Source: Struthio camelus (Eukaryota > Chordata > Aves > Struthioniformes > Struthionidae). Taken from it: a stretch of DNA of 64,000 nucleotides. Shown here piece by piece: positions 37,401 through 47,100 of this stretch (its first letter is position 1; the number at the start of each line of letters is the position of its first letter). The notes beneath the pieces were generated by a model. The model did no database searches and had not been told where the DNA came from. It saw only the letters and a list, made by a program, of their open reading frames with translations. The stretch lies in NCBI RefSeq assembly GCF_040807025.1, contig NC_090942.1, positions 208,652,640 through 208,716,639 on the forward strand, given 5' to 3'. The position numbers were made by a program, and so were the translations under genes.

Positions 37401-40400
37401 GCAAAGCCTTGCTCTGTGCTAAGCCTTCACTAAAAAAAAAAAAAAAAAAATCAAGGATAAGCCAGAAAAAGGACAGGATTACCTTGTGTCTTAGCTTTTT
37501 TAAATAGTCAGAAAACTTGTAACTGCAGCCTTGAAATTTTTCTCTTTTGATAACAAGCTCTTAATTTTGAGTTGCCTGCTATGCAACCAGAACTGTTCTA
37601 TTCCAGCTCTCGATCAATGTTTTCCATTCAGCTTACTATGTCGCAGGCATATGAGAGTCTGACTCACTGCTCTAGATCAGCATGTAACCTACTACTGTGA
37701 CCTACTCACTCTTTCAGAGTATACTGCCACCACAACTAGGCTTCCACTCTCAGAAGGGAACATGGAGAAAGACTTCACTTAACCTGCTTGTCCTACCCTT
37801 TCCCCGACTGCAGCTCAGAGAATATGTACTTAGCTATGTACCTAAAATGGAGCTGCATGACATGCATATTGACACCCTTCACCTTTGTGGAGCAAGTGCT
37901 CCAGAAAGTTCAATACCTTAGGTCAATTTGGCAAACGCCAACCAGACTTGTTCTGCTTAACCCACCACGAACGTAACAAAACATAGCAGATGGCAAATCT
38001 TCAAAACCAAAAATCTTAATGAGATGCTGTGTCTTGTTTTCCTTATTTCTATAACAGCATCTCTTACAAGCTTCCCTGAAGTTTGTCCATATAATGCTAA
38101 AGCTACATAATTGTTAAGAATATTGCTGTTTTCAAGAAACTCAGTTGTCAAGAGGTAGTTTTGGATAGCCAAGTGTTAAGTCTTAAAACATGCGTTTCAA
38201 ATTATACTGATATACGTACTTGGGGGATCAGCGTTTTCATCCACAGGTATATCAGAGGTCGACAACAGCTGTTGAACATAATGGAACTGCATTAGTATCA
38301 AAGTATGCCTTTCCTCTCTACATAGCTTTCTAGAGCATTTCTTCCCTCAAACATACTTAACAAATACTATTTAGATAAAAACCTTAGCACTTTGCACAGA
38401 GTTACATAAGTCTAACAATTTGCATTACTACAAAACAGATATAGATTCAGTGCTTACTTCTATGAGGAGCAGCTTTTCTCAGTTACATTTATTCACTCAG
38501 CTTCCTCTTGCCAGAAAAGCTATGGTTAAGTTTGTTTGGGTTTTTTTTTTTTGGGGGGGGGGGGGGGGGGGAAGGGAGTACGGGGGGAAGCTAGTGGAAG
38601 GGAAGGGCAACATCAGGAATTAAAGTTGTCTAGGGCTGACTTCTGATTTACATAAGTTCCAGTGAGTAATTAAGACCACTAATTGCTATTTCAGAACTTC
38701 CTTGTCTCCTGACAAGGAGACTAGGAGGCTCTCAGCCCCAGAATGAGTAGTACAAGGTTTGTCTGTAAATGACAGAGTGCTGTAACCCTTATATTACTGT
38801 AATAGTATACCACCCACTTTAAACTATCAATTCTCATGAAACACTTTCCATGACTAATCCTGTACAGCATAAGTTCTAATGCTCCAGCTCCTTTAGGCAT
38901 AGCTCAGCCTTAATTTCATTCCTCTAAAAAGAGCAGTTACACAGAAATCTATACAGATATTAGGCAGAAAGGTGCACCCAACTCCCCAGAAGAACACATC
39001 ACTCTTCAAACTGGAAAAACCAAACAGTTGCATAAAAGTAAAGTTTACCTGTTCAAGAAGGTGGGGGAACCTGGCCTGAATTTGACTTACAAATTCTCTT
39101 CCTTTTACATGAAGCAGATATTCACACCTGAAACATTGAAGAGAAGCGTACTAAATTATACTTTCCACTTCCAAGAATAATCAAGAATGAAGCACCTTAC
39201 AATAGCACAGTATAATTTAAATACATGTTTCTCTTCCTTTCCTGAAGCAGAAGAGTTCTCTGCATTGGAAGCCTGAAGCCACCTAATGCCAGACAATGCT
39301 TCAACAAAGCTCTTGTTATGTTCAGCAGCCAATAGCTTTAGAGGTAGCAGTTACTATTCTACTACCAATTCTAACTGAAATGGCCTAAAAAGAGAAGCAA
39401 TTATGTCAGCTTCACTACAGACTACAGTGATAAACTCACTGTTTCTCACTCGCATAATCTCACCATTTTTTATCTCCTACACAAGTCACTCAAAAGAGTA
39501 TACAAAGTGACACCATCAGAACCGTATCCACTTCACTAATGCTGAATTCTCTTGAATATGTTTACTGACAGGCACAACATAGAAGGAAACAGAGGTTCCT
39601 CAGGTCTACGTGCATCATGTAGCTCAACAGAAGCTGATAACTTATCTATTAAAGATTGTTAAAAGATCTGTGGTATGAAGAATTATTATTAGCTTTCTTG
39701 AAATTAAATGCAGCTATTTCCATCTTTAATGTAGGTGGAGATTTCCATATACAGACAGCAATTACATATGCAACTGCCATTTAATTATGGGGAAGTGTAT
39801 TCTGAAGTTATGTTTGACTTTTTTCCAACAGAGATATAAACAGCATCTTCTCCTTCACAAGCCCTTCCACACCTAGAAGACTAAACCACACTTGCCAAAT
39901 GACAATTTCAGGAGCATTCAACGTGGGTGCAGAACTACACCAGTAAAGTTCAAAGTTTGTTCTGCTTCACTTCCCAGTAGCTTTTGCTCCCCTAAAGCCC
40001 CTTTCTGATCGATTCCCTTATCTAAGTATGCTCATCAACAGTGCAGCATCACTTGCTAGCAAAGACTTGGGGATGCATACAGCTTTTAATTATAAAGTCA
40101 TTGAGGCCACCTTAACACTTCAATGCTTTTAAACAGAAATGCTCGAAATACACCCAAATGAAGTGAATTTGTACATAATATGGTGAAGTTAAAACAGAAA
40201 CAGAACAAGTGCTATGCCGTATGTAACGGCCAAGGCCAAAAGTTTTATTTAACCAGCGAGATTAAGTTTGATAAGGATTTTCAAGTTACCTTGGGAACCA
40301 CTTTGCATGCTCAATCCATGGATCGTCTCCAGACTCCCAGCACCTTAACCCACCATCACAGCAAAAACACTTGACATCATCATTGCGCCCTTTAAAGAAA

Positions 40401-41382
40401 AAAGGGGGGTGGGGAGAAGAATGAAATATCTAGCAAACATTCACAGAAGTTATTTTAAAAACAAATGTTGACATAACAATATGAATTACATCAGAGGTCA
40501 GCTTTTCTTACCTACATAGTAAAAACCAGCATCTGCAAGCTGTTTAGGTTGAACTGGAATTCTAGTTGGCCAGTTAATAAATGTTTTAACACGTGCTTCA
40601 TGGGTTTGCATGCTCACATTAGAAACATTGAAGTTCAGTTGGTCTCGAGTAAGATTTTCCACAAAAGGGCACTTAGGAAAGTGTCTCCGATGCTCCGACA
40701 TGGCATTATCTTTCGGTTCCCAGTTACTCAGATGACCACCACAGGTAAAACAGGCAACTTTGTCTGCTGTCCCCAGGTAATAAAATCCAGCCTTCGCCAG
40801 ATCCGCGGGCGAGAGAAACGTCAGGGGCCATGAGTGAAAAGTGCGTAGTCTAGCATCTTCTGTGCTCATGGAAGGATTGCAAAGCTTCGGTCTCAAACAT
40901 GAGAGGTCAACAGCCCTAGTAGTTATGGGGTCTTGAGGAAAACTGGAAAAAGAGCCACTGAAATAGCCAACTTGCTCTAAACTTTGAGTGAAGTTTATGG
41001 AATGTAGAGATGGTGAAAAACTGCTTGTGACCAGAGGTGAAAAGGCAGAACGAGAGGACAACCCAAGGTTGTTAACTGAAAGCACGTTCTGAATAAAATC
41101 GCAGCTAGGATAGAGTTGTTTGTGTTTTTCCATAGCATTATCTCCTGGTTGCCAGTTGTCCAACATTAACCCACAACAGAAGCATTTAACTGTGTCTTTC
41201 ACACCAGTGTAGTAAAACCCAGCCCGTGCAAGGCTCCGTTCTGACACTGGCACATTAACAGGGAAAGTAGAGAATGTGGACATTCGGTAGAGTTCACAGG
41301 ATAAATCATACTTCAGTTCATCACATAGAGCACTGTGCTTCATCATGTTAGCCAAGAAAGGGCTATTCTCCATTATGTTCAT
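34300..41382 (-). CDS. BIRC2: Cellular inhibitor of apoptosis protein (cIAP; chicken ITA), eight coding exons
   Basis: The coding exons, in order on the minus strand, are 41382-40512, 40389-40290, 39127-39049, 38268-38220, 37196-36954, 35752-35498, 35362-35321 and 34493-34300. All junctions are GT-AG and in phase, giving 1833 bp and 610 residues; human cIAP1 is 618. Domains in order: BIR1 about 30-98 (C67, C70, H87, C94), BIR2 about 174-242 (C211, C214, H231, C238), BIR3 about 260-328 (C298, C301, H318, C325), UBA about 385-432 with a MGF loop, CARD about 448-540, and C-terminal RING 563-597 (C563, C566, C578, H580, C584, C587, C594, C597). The RING makes it an E3 ubiquitin ligase acting with TRAF2 in TNF-receptor complexes on RIPK1 and NIK; the BIRs bind TRAF2 and IAP-binding-motif proteins. 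An in-frame TAG three codons upstream of the ATG, and A at -3, support the start; human cIAP1 has a longer N-terminus. Birds appear to carry one cIAP, so BIRC3 is an alternative label. Confidence 0.96.
35321..35362 (-). CDS. BIRC2: BIRC2 coding exon 7 (CARD-RING linker)
   Basis: The exon is 42 bp, with acceptor TATTTTAG| and donor CAG|GTATC. It encodes [14 protein letters not shown], matching the conserved segment before the RING (KYxPTEDVSG in mammals). Confidence 0.92.
35498..35752 (-). CDS. BIRC2: BIRC2 coding exon 6 (CARD)
   Basis: The exon is 255 bp, with acceptor ATTTCAG| and donor TTG|GTATG. It encodes most of the CARD, from [17 protein letters not shown] to LLYKDLF. In mammalian cIAP1 the CARD holds the protein autoinhibited and limits RING activity; the length and helical pattern here agree with that family. 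Confidence 0.95.
36954..37196 (-). CDS. BIRC2: BIRC2 coding exon 5 (UBA domain)
   Basis: The exon is 243 bp, with acceptor TTGATTAG| and donor CCG|GTATG. It encodes [20 protein letters not shown], then the UBA with ALEMGF and [10 protein letters not shown], and a charged [12 protein letters not shown] stretch before the CARD. The UBA binds ubiquitin chains. Confidence 0.95.
38220..38268 (-). CDS. BIRC2: BIRC2 coding exon 4 (BIR3-UBA linker)
   Basis: The exon is 49 bp, with acceptor TTCAACAG| and donor CAA|GTACGT. It encodes [16 protein letters not shown], closely like the mammalian linker. Too short to stand out alone, it is fixed by phase and by matching both neighbours. Confidence 0.9.
38541..38571 (+). 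repeat. T12-G19 homopolymer junction
   Basis: Twelve T are followed by nineteen G in the BIRC2 intron between coding exons 3 and 4. Transcribed as C19A12 in the BIRC2 pre-mRNA. The G-run could form a quadruplex on the plus strand and is prone to slippage and to sequencing error. Confidence 0.85.
39049..39127 (-). CDS. BIRC2: BIRC2 coding exon 3 (BIR3 end, linker)
   Basis: The exon is 79 bp, with acceptor GTTTCAG| and donor CAG|GTAAAC. It encodes the last BIR3 zinc ligand (C325) and the helix [20 protein letters not shown] up to HLLEQ, ending in phase 0. Confidence 0.93.
40290..40389 (-). CDS. BIRC2: BIRC2 coding exon 2 (second half of BIR3)
   Basis: The exon is 100 bp, with acceptor TTTAAAG| and donor AAG|GTAAC. 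It encodes [20 protein letters not shown] and [13 protein letters not shown], supplying zinc ligands C298, C301 and H318. The acidic GDDPW patch that lines the peptide groove is intact, which is consistent with binding of IAP-binding-motif proteins such as Smac. Confidence 0.95.
40512..41382 (-). CDS. BIRC2: BIRC2 coding exon 1 (BIR1, BIR2, start of BIR3)
   Basis: The exon has 871 coding bases from the ATG to the donor G|GTAAG. It encodes residues 1-290 and the first base of 291. It carries BIR1, a Ser/Phe-rich linker (residues 99-173), BIR2 and the first half of BIR3 up to GFYYVG. The large first coding exon that interrupts BIR3 is characteristic of vertebrate cIAP genes. Untranslated sequence of this exon continues upstream (higher coordinates); its acceptor was not resolved. 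Confidence 0.96.
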
Positions 41383-43079
41383 AATGGACTATTTTTGGAA
41401 GAATGGGACAAGTCTTCCTCTGGGAGGTAGTTGTGTGCATTAAAGGCAACTCCAAGTAACCCCTGCCTCTACAGAAATAACAACCTGCAAGTGATTATTT
41501 TTATATGCATCTTTGAATGCACATGTAAACACGAGTAGTTGCACGATTAACAGCCTTTGAACAGTGGGGAAGTTCTCCTTGTACTTTGGTCTACAACTGC
41601 TTTCAGTACAAAAGCTATTTCCAATTTGACAAATATTACAGAAAGCATGTTAAAAAAGACTTTTCCTTGCATTATCCATCACATGCTTTCCTTCTATTGT
41701 ACATCTAGGAGAACAATATCAATTAGGCAGGCTGCTAGAGGTGGGGTCCAGAGAGGAAAAAACCTCAAGTAGGTTTATCAAAATCCTTCCTCAATAAAGA
41801 AACTAAAACAGGGGGCAACCAAGTTGACAATTTTGACTATAACATTAAGTAATTTAAAAGTTATTTCATCCTAGAGATCTGATAAATATGCAGCTTATAT
41901 ACCTGTAAAGATTTAAGTTTGTAAATCTCATTAGGAGGCTGAAAATAATTGTTTAAGTTCAAAAGGCATTAAGAAAAGAGCCCCTGAACATCACCTGGTA
42001 TATCTACTAATATTACACTGCCAAGAAACCTCAGCTTCTGCATATTTTTATAATCACAACAGTTAAGACCAAAAAAGGTCAGTTTAAACTCAACCTTGCA
42101 TATACCAAGGATTCAGCTATAGGATAAATAAATCCTGTACACTATCGATGATGAGGATGAACGATCTTAAACAACAGGCCTGGAACAGCCTCAGGCTTTC
42201 TTGTCTATAGCATTCTTGGCACAGATTGAACTGACCATTTCAGTTTTAACCTGGTGCCTTAGTTACAAGTACACAGTTATCATATCTAACAGAAATAAAC
42301 TGATTTTTATTGGGACATCCTAATGTTCTATATTGATTAATTATGTTTTTTCCGTATGCCATGTTTATAAAGTGAACAGAATCCTTGGATAAAACAACTT
42401 TTAAATGTGTTAGTTTCTTTATTTGTGCACAGAACTACCTCCCAGAGTTCAGACTGAAGTCCCTTCTAAGGGGCCTACACCTCCATGTTGATATTCACTG
42501 TTCACAAGCAGAAATTTTAAGTCTCTATAGTTTCAATCATTTAATTCCTTTGAGCGGAACACAACCTGTAAGGAAGAAAAAGAGCATTTCAAAACACACA
42601 GCAGAAGTACATGTAATATCTCTATAACAGAAGATACAGTAGCTGAAACATTAAACTTTTAAAGCCTTTTTTTTTTTTTGAAGAAAATCAGCTAGAAAGT
42701 TTCATGGAACAAGCTTTACATACTTTCTTATGCAGTGGAATTCACACACTTTATTTATTTATTATTAACAGATATGCAAGACTATTTACCCTACAAGCTT
42801 AAGCATTTGATGGATGAATTAAGTTGCTTGTTCACAAGGTGTATCAGTGTAATAAACAGCAGCCTCTGCAACAACCCTGGTTATCTTTGACAGCCATACA
42901 GTCATCCAGGCTGTCTGAATCTGCCTAGATGGGTCTCCCCACCCCGTCCCCATTACTGGGGAGTGGCACCGACCAGTTCTTTAATCCCAGAGAACTAACA
43001 TTTACTTTAAAAAAAAAAATACACTTTCAGAATTTCAAAAGAGTCATTTGATACTCCTCTGCCTTCGCCTTATAAGTCA
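41383..43079. other. BIRC2 5' UTR/first intron region
   Basis: Between the BIRC2 start codon and the CpG island. Part of it must be 5' UTR of the first coding exon and the rest the first intron. A possible minus-strand acceptor CTCCCAG| lies at 41420, but its pyrimidine tract is weak. No coding sequence recognised. Confidence 0.5.
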
Positions 43080-43436
43080 GGCGGGCCGGGGCTGCCCTCC
43101 GGGTACCCTCCACCTGTTGTCTACAGCCGCCACCCAGCCAACAGCCCGGCCGCCGCCGGCCTGCGCGCACCCGCGGGCCGCGGCCCAAACCCGCTCCCGG
43201 CCCGCCGGGGGGACCCGGCCGCCGGGCACTTCCACCGCGTCCCTCCAGCGCCCCGGCCGCAGGCAACAGCCGCCGGCGCTGCCCCAGCACCACGCAGCCC
43301 GACACGGAGGAGCAACCGCCGCCCGGGACGGAGCCTCCCCGCCCACCCTCCGTCCCTCGGCGACGCCGACGTGGCCGCCGCGCTCCCGGCAGCGCCCCGC
43401 CAGGCCGCGGCTCCGCTCCCCCCGCCCGCTCCGCGC

Positions 43437-43443
43437 TGACTCA
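43437..43443. promoter_or_regulatory. AP-1 motif TGACTCA overlapping a splice-donor-like sequence
   Basis: A perfect TRE heptamer sits just downstream of the presumed BIRC2 start site. Read on the minus strand, the same bases form GTGAGTCAG, a good splice donor, so the motif may instead mark the end of the non-coding first exon. Confidence 0.35.
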
Positions 43444-43570
43444 CGCCCTCCGCGCAGGCCTCTGCAGCAGCCAACCTGCTCCTGCGCCCCAGCCTATATG
43501 TGGCACCGGCGGGTGGCGGAGGGGGGGGGGGCGCGGCGGCGCCCCCGGCGGGCACCGCCCCCCGGTCCGT

Positions 43571-43580
43571 GGAAACTCCG
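43571..43580 (-). promoter_or_regulatory. c-Rel-type kappaB site CGGAGTTTCC
   Basis: The minus strand CGGAGTTTCC fits the c-Rel consensus HGGARNYYCC. It lies 28 bases from the canonical site at 43599-43608 in the same orientation, close to three helical turns. Confidence 0.45.
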
Positions 43581-43598
43581 ACCAGCGGGCGCCCAGCC

Positions 43599-43608
43599 GG
43601 AAAGTCCC
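43599..43608 (-). promoter_or_regulatory. Canonical NF-kappaB site GGGACTTTCC
   Basis: The plus strand reads GGAAAGTCCC, so the BIRC2 sense strand carries the classical immunoglobulin-kappa kappaB decamer. It lies about 100 bases upstream of a TATA-like motif inside the BIRC2 CpG island. Avian cIAP (ITA/ch-IAP1) is known to be induced by NF-kappaB and v-Rel. Confidence 0.6.
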
Positions 43609-44085
43609 GGGCGCCGGGCGGCGCATGCGCGGTCTGGTACGAGGGGGAGGGGGCGGGCAGGGGGTGTGGCCGGCCTCCACCGCCCCGCCCCCTGCCGCAG
43701 CCGCGCGGCGGCCGTTAGCGGTCGGCGTCGTGGCGCCGCGCCTGTGGGCGTTAACGGTCGGCGGGGTGGCGCGCCGCGCCGCCGGCCGGGAGCGCTGCTG
43801 TGGCCGATTCGGATAAACGCCCTTCTGGGGAGGCTCCCGAAGGCGGGCGCCTGCCCACGGGCGCTTTCTGTTCCGTTTGAAGTCTGCCCTGGGGTCTCCG
43901 GCGAGCGAGACCTGACGTGGGGTGGGTTTTTTGCGCATAGCCTAGCTGCCCTCTTGCTCATTCGAGTAGCTGCAATGAGTAAAGGTCTAGCGCTGTCGCC
44001 GCCGCCGTTAGCAGGAACATTAGGTGCTTTCCTGCTCGCAGGGGAAACCCGCGGGGCGCGGGCTTCCCCCCGCGGCCCGGCACGA

Positions 44086-44095
44086 GGGGAATTCC
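44086..44095. promoter_or_regulatory. kappaB-consensus site GGGGAATTCC
   Basis: GGGGAATTCC matches GGGRNWYYCC. It lies in the CpG island about 490 bases farther from BIRC2 than the kappaB pair. A near match, GGGGAAACCC, occurs at 44041-44050. A third consensus kappaB site in one island makes chance less likely, though GC-rich DNA inflates such matches. Confidence 0.35.
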
Positions 44096-44199
44096 GGGCG
44101 CCGCTTCCTGCTGGCGCCGCGCCAGGCCTGCCTGCTCCGCCCGCCGCGCTGCGCTGACGGGGACGGGGTCAAAGAGCTCTGTTTTTGCCAGCGGTGAGT

Positions 44200-47100
44200 T
44201 CTTTATCTGTGTCCTAAGCATCTGTCCTTCCCTAAAAGAACTGGTCTGATGAGTTACCAATGAGGAAAAAAAGCACAGTGACTGTCGGAACAACCTGTGC
44301 CAGCGAAATGGGGGCCTTCCTTTGCCCTTTACTAACAGAGCCGTCGCAGCAGAAGTCTTGTTACAGATGTAGCTCGTCGGTACAATTTTGCTATCTTCCT
44401 GTGTTGGGTAGTGGGTGGAAAGCAAACGGGACTTGCATATATGCTACCATTTTACCTTTTCTCTTTGATGCTGGTAGAAGACACAAGTTGCTTAGCTGTA
44501 TTTCCTATTACAGGTTGCACTGTAGCATGTGAGAGGGGAAGCACTGTGACCAATTAAAGATTCCAGTTATTAAAATCTCAGGGGAAAAACAGGAGGAAGA
44601 CAAAATAGAATGTAAATTTCCACTGGAATAATTTAAGACACTATCTGTGCATACAGAAATCTGAAAAACTTCCTCAGAGGGTACCAGAATACTATCCGGA
44701 CTTCAAAATCTCCCAACACAATCAGAGTCTCACTTTTCCTCTAAAGAAAAAGGGCAAATGGAAGATGAAAAAGCCCCAATTTATGCATATGTGAGGACAG
44801 AATGATAGTAGGGTGTTTACACAACTGAGAACTGAAGAATAAAAATAAAGGAAGCATGACTGAAGAGCATATTATGACACTAACGGGTAATTTTTTGTTA
44901 CAGACTGTTCCAGTAAAATGAATTTACAAAAGACTCATTCATATGTACTCTAAAGCTCTTTCAAATTTCCTGTCATACATGATGCCATTGGTCATCAATA
45001 ATAATAAAAATATCTGTCAAGTTTCAAACATCTAGCTGCGATAAGATAGCACTATAACGCCATTTAGCTTCTCTTTGCCTAATTAGTTGTTTCGGCAGTT
45101 ACACACACATGCACACAAAATTCTTTTAAAAGTTTGAAATTGTTACCCGATCACTGATGAGTTGTTTTTAAAGAAGCTTCTAATACTGAGAAGGCAACAC
45201 TAAAAGTTCAAATACTGAGTCAGATCCACAAATACTATATCTGAAGAGTCATGGGTTGTAGGACTTGGAGTTTGCTGGACTTAGCTCCACTTAATGTTGC
45301 ATGAGGAAGTGAGCTCTATGTATGTATATGTGTGCTTGGCTGTAATTGCAGTCAAACATTTGCTTTTGTAGAGCAAGGTGATAATGTTCTCAGCTTCAGG
45401 ACTTCGAGCAGGAATCTCCAAAGAAAGTAAAATTGTGCTTATGTATGTTATAGATTATGAAGCTTCTTACTTTTTACCATACATTCTCCCAAACTTAATA
45501 ATTCAGTGTTCCTCCTTAACTCAATCATTTCCCCCGTTCTGCCACTCCACCACTAGCCACATATCTGCTTTTTGCCGCTCTGTACACTTTGACCTTCTCT
45601 GACTTTGGCAATGCAAGCTGTTCTTCCCTCCTAGGCCTCAAGGCAAGCAGTTTCAGGCCGCCTCATGCTGCAATGAGGAGAAAGGGAGGGGAAGGAACAA
45701 AAAGCAGGCTAAAATACTTTTGATAGCAGGAAAGGGGTGTAGCTGCCCTCAGCTGCCAGGCTTTTTCTGATTCCTTCATCTCTGTGAGAATAGTAGCAGC
45801 TTCCCCAGTTCTGCACTCCCAATAGTGACTTTGTCTTTCATGAGAAAGAGATATGAGAGCCTTACCTAGCAGTGGTGATTGATGGTCCTTTCTCAGAAGG
45901 CCATGAAGTAAGAAGGTAACTAAAGGTTTCTTCTTGGACAGGACTGAAATTCGCAAGGACCATGCACATCCTTCAGCATCCTGAGTCTGGCTTCGACAGG
46001 TAACCAAAATAATTATTCAGAGGAAGGGAGAGAGGAGAGTAGTTGTGTTTTGGTCATACCCAAGTTAAAAGCAGAAGGCATCTGCTTGGACTTTGGTTCT
46101 CAGACTGGTGCACCTGCATTGTGGAAGTGATCCTTATTCCAGCCCGTTCAGCTGTTATATCAAGCTTCCAAGATGAATGGATTAACCTAAAAAACAGTAG
46201 GATTTATAAACTAAGACAAGACACTGTACTTTGCAGATTCTTATCTCTGGAAAGGGGGAAGGAAGGTTGTATTCAGATCAAGTTCTCCTCAACCAAAGGA
46301 AACTGCTTTCTTAAAACAGTTCCATATAATCACAGAGGTCACAGTGCTAATAAAAGTGGGGCAACCACATTACCAATATTTATGAAGATGAACTTGACAT
46401 TATTGTCTGAAACAGCAAAGGTGGTATAGCAAATTTCTGGAGGTTTAGGTGGAACACAGTTGCCCTGCAGCATGAGTGCCAATAATGAATAGGATAGAGA
46501 ACACTGGTATCTGAAACAACCGAATGTCCAGAAGTCTTATCCAAGAGTCTTGATGAAGGTCAGTCTCCTCATGGTGTAATCCTTCTCTGATGCCCTCTCC
46601 AGTTTACTATCTTCTACAATAATAAAAAAAATCTAGCTCTAATGGCATCTCTGTAACACACCCCTAAATGTCTCTGAAGGAGGAGAGAGAGGGGCAAAGG
46701 GCACTGCTATTTGCCTTGCCAGTGCTACTCCCTTTCTCTGTTGTGCATCAAGTAGGTGTTTGTTCTTTCCCGATCTTGATAAGAAAGAATGGCCACTAGA
46801 ATCTTTAAGTGTAATACAATGTTTAATCAGAATATTCAAAGATTGAAGTGAAATAGAAGATTGTCCCTTTTGGTGCTGGGACCGCCGAGATGATACAGCA
46901 TTGGGTGGAAATCTCAATCAGAGCATACGGCACACTGTGCAGATCCCATCTGTAGTGAGGCCTTTTTGTCTTTAGAGCTCTTACAGATTTTTCTCAGAAG
47001 ACAATTCCATTCATTATTCCTAATGCTGAGCAAACTGTTTGCATGAGAACACGCTGCTTCACTTTTAGATAAAGACAAGGACATGCAAGTGGCATAGTTG

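Larger units (their letters stand above)
43080..44180 (-). promoter_or_regulatory. BIRC2: CpG island, probable BIRC2 promoter and non-coding first exon
   Basis: Dense CpG over about 1.1 kb, 1.7 kb upstream of the BIRC2 start codon on its sense strand. A non-coding first exon here is expected for a cIAP gene. A TATA-like CATATAG (minus strand) lies at about 43494-43500, with kappaB elements 70-110 bases upstream of it. A donor-like C|GTGAGT lies at 43439-43444 on the minus strand. The start site is not directly visible; near 43465 fits the TATA-like box. The island could also drive a divergent plus-strand transcript, but no coding exon supports that. Confidence 0.65.

Noticed and set aside
43048-44157. 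A 369-codon plus-strand open frame, with several overlapping frames on the other strand
   Set aside because: It lies entirely in a CpG island, where stop codons are scarce by composition. The translation is Pro/Arg/Ala-rich and unlike any known protein, and all frames are similarly open.
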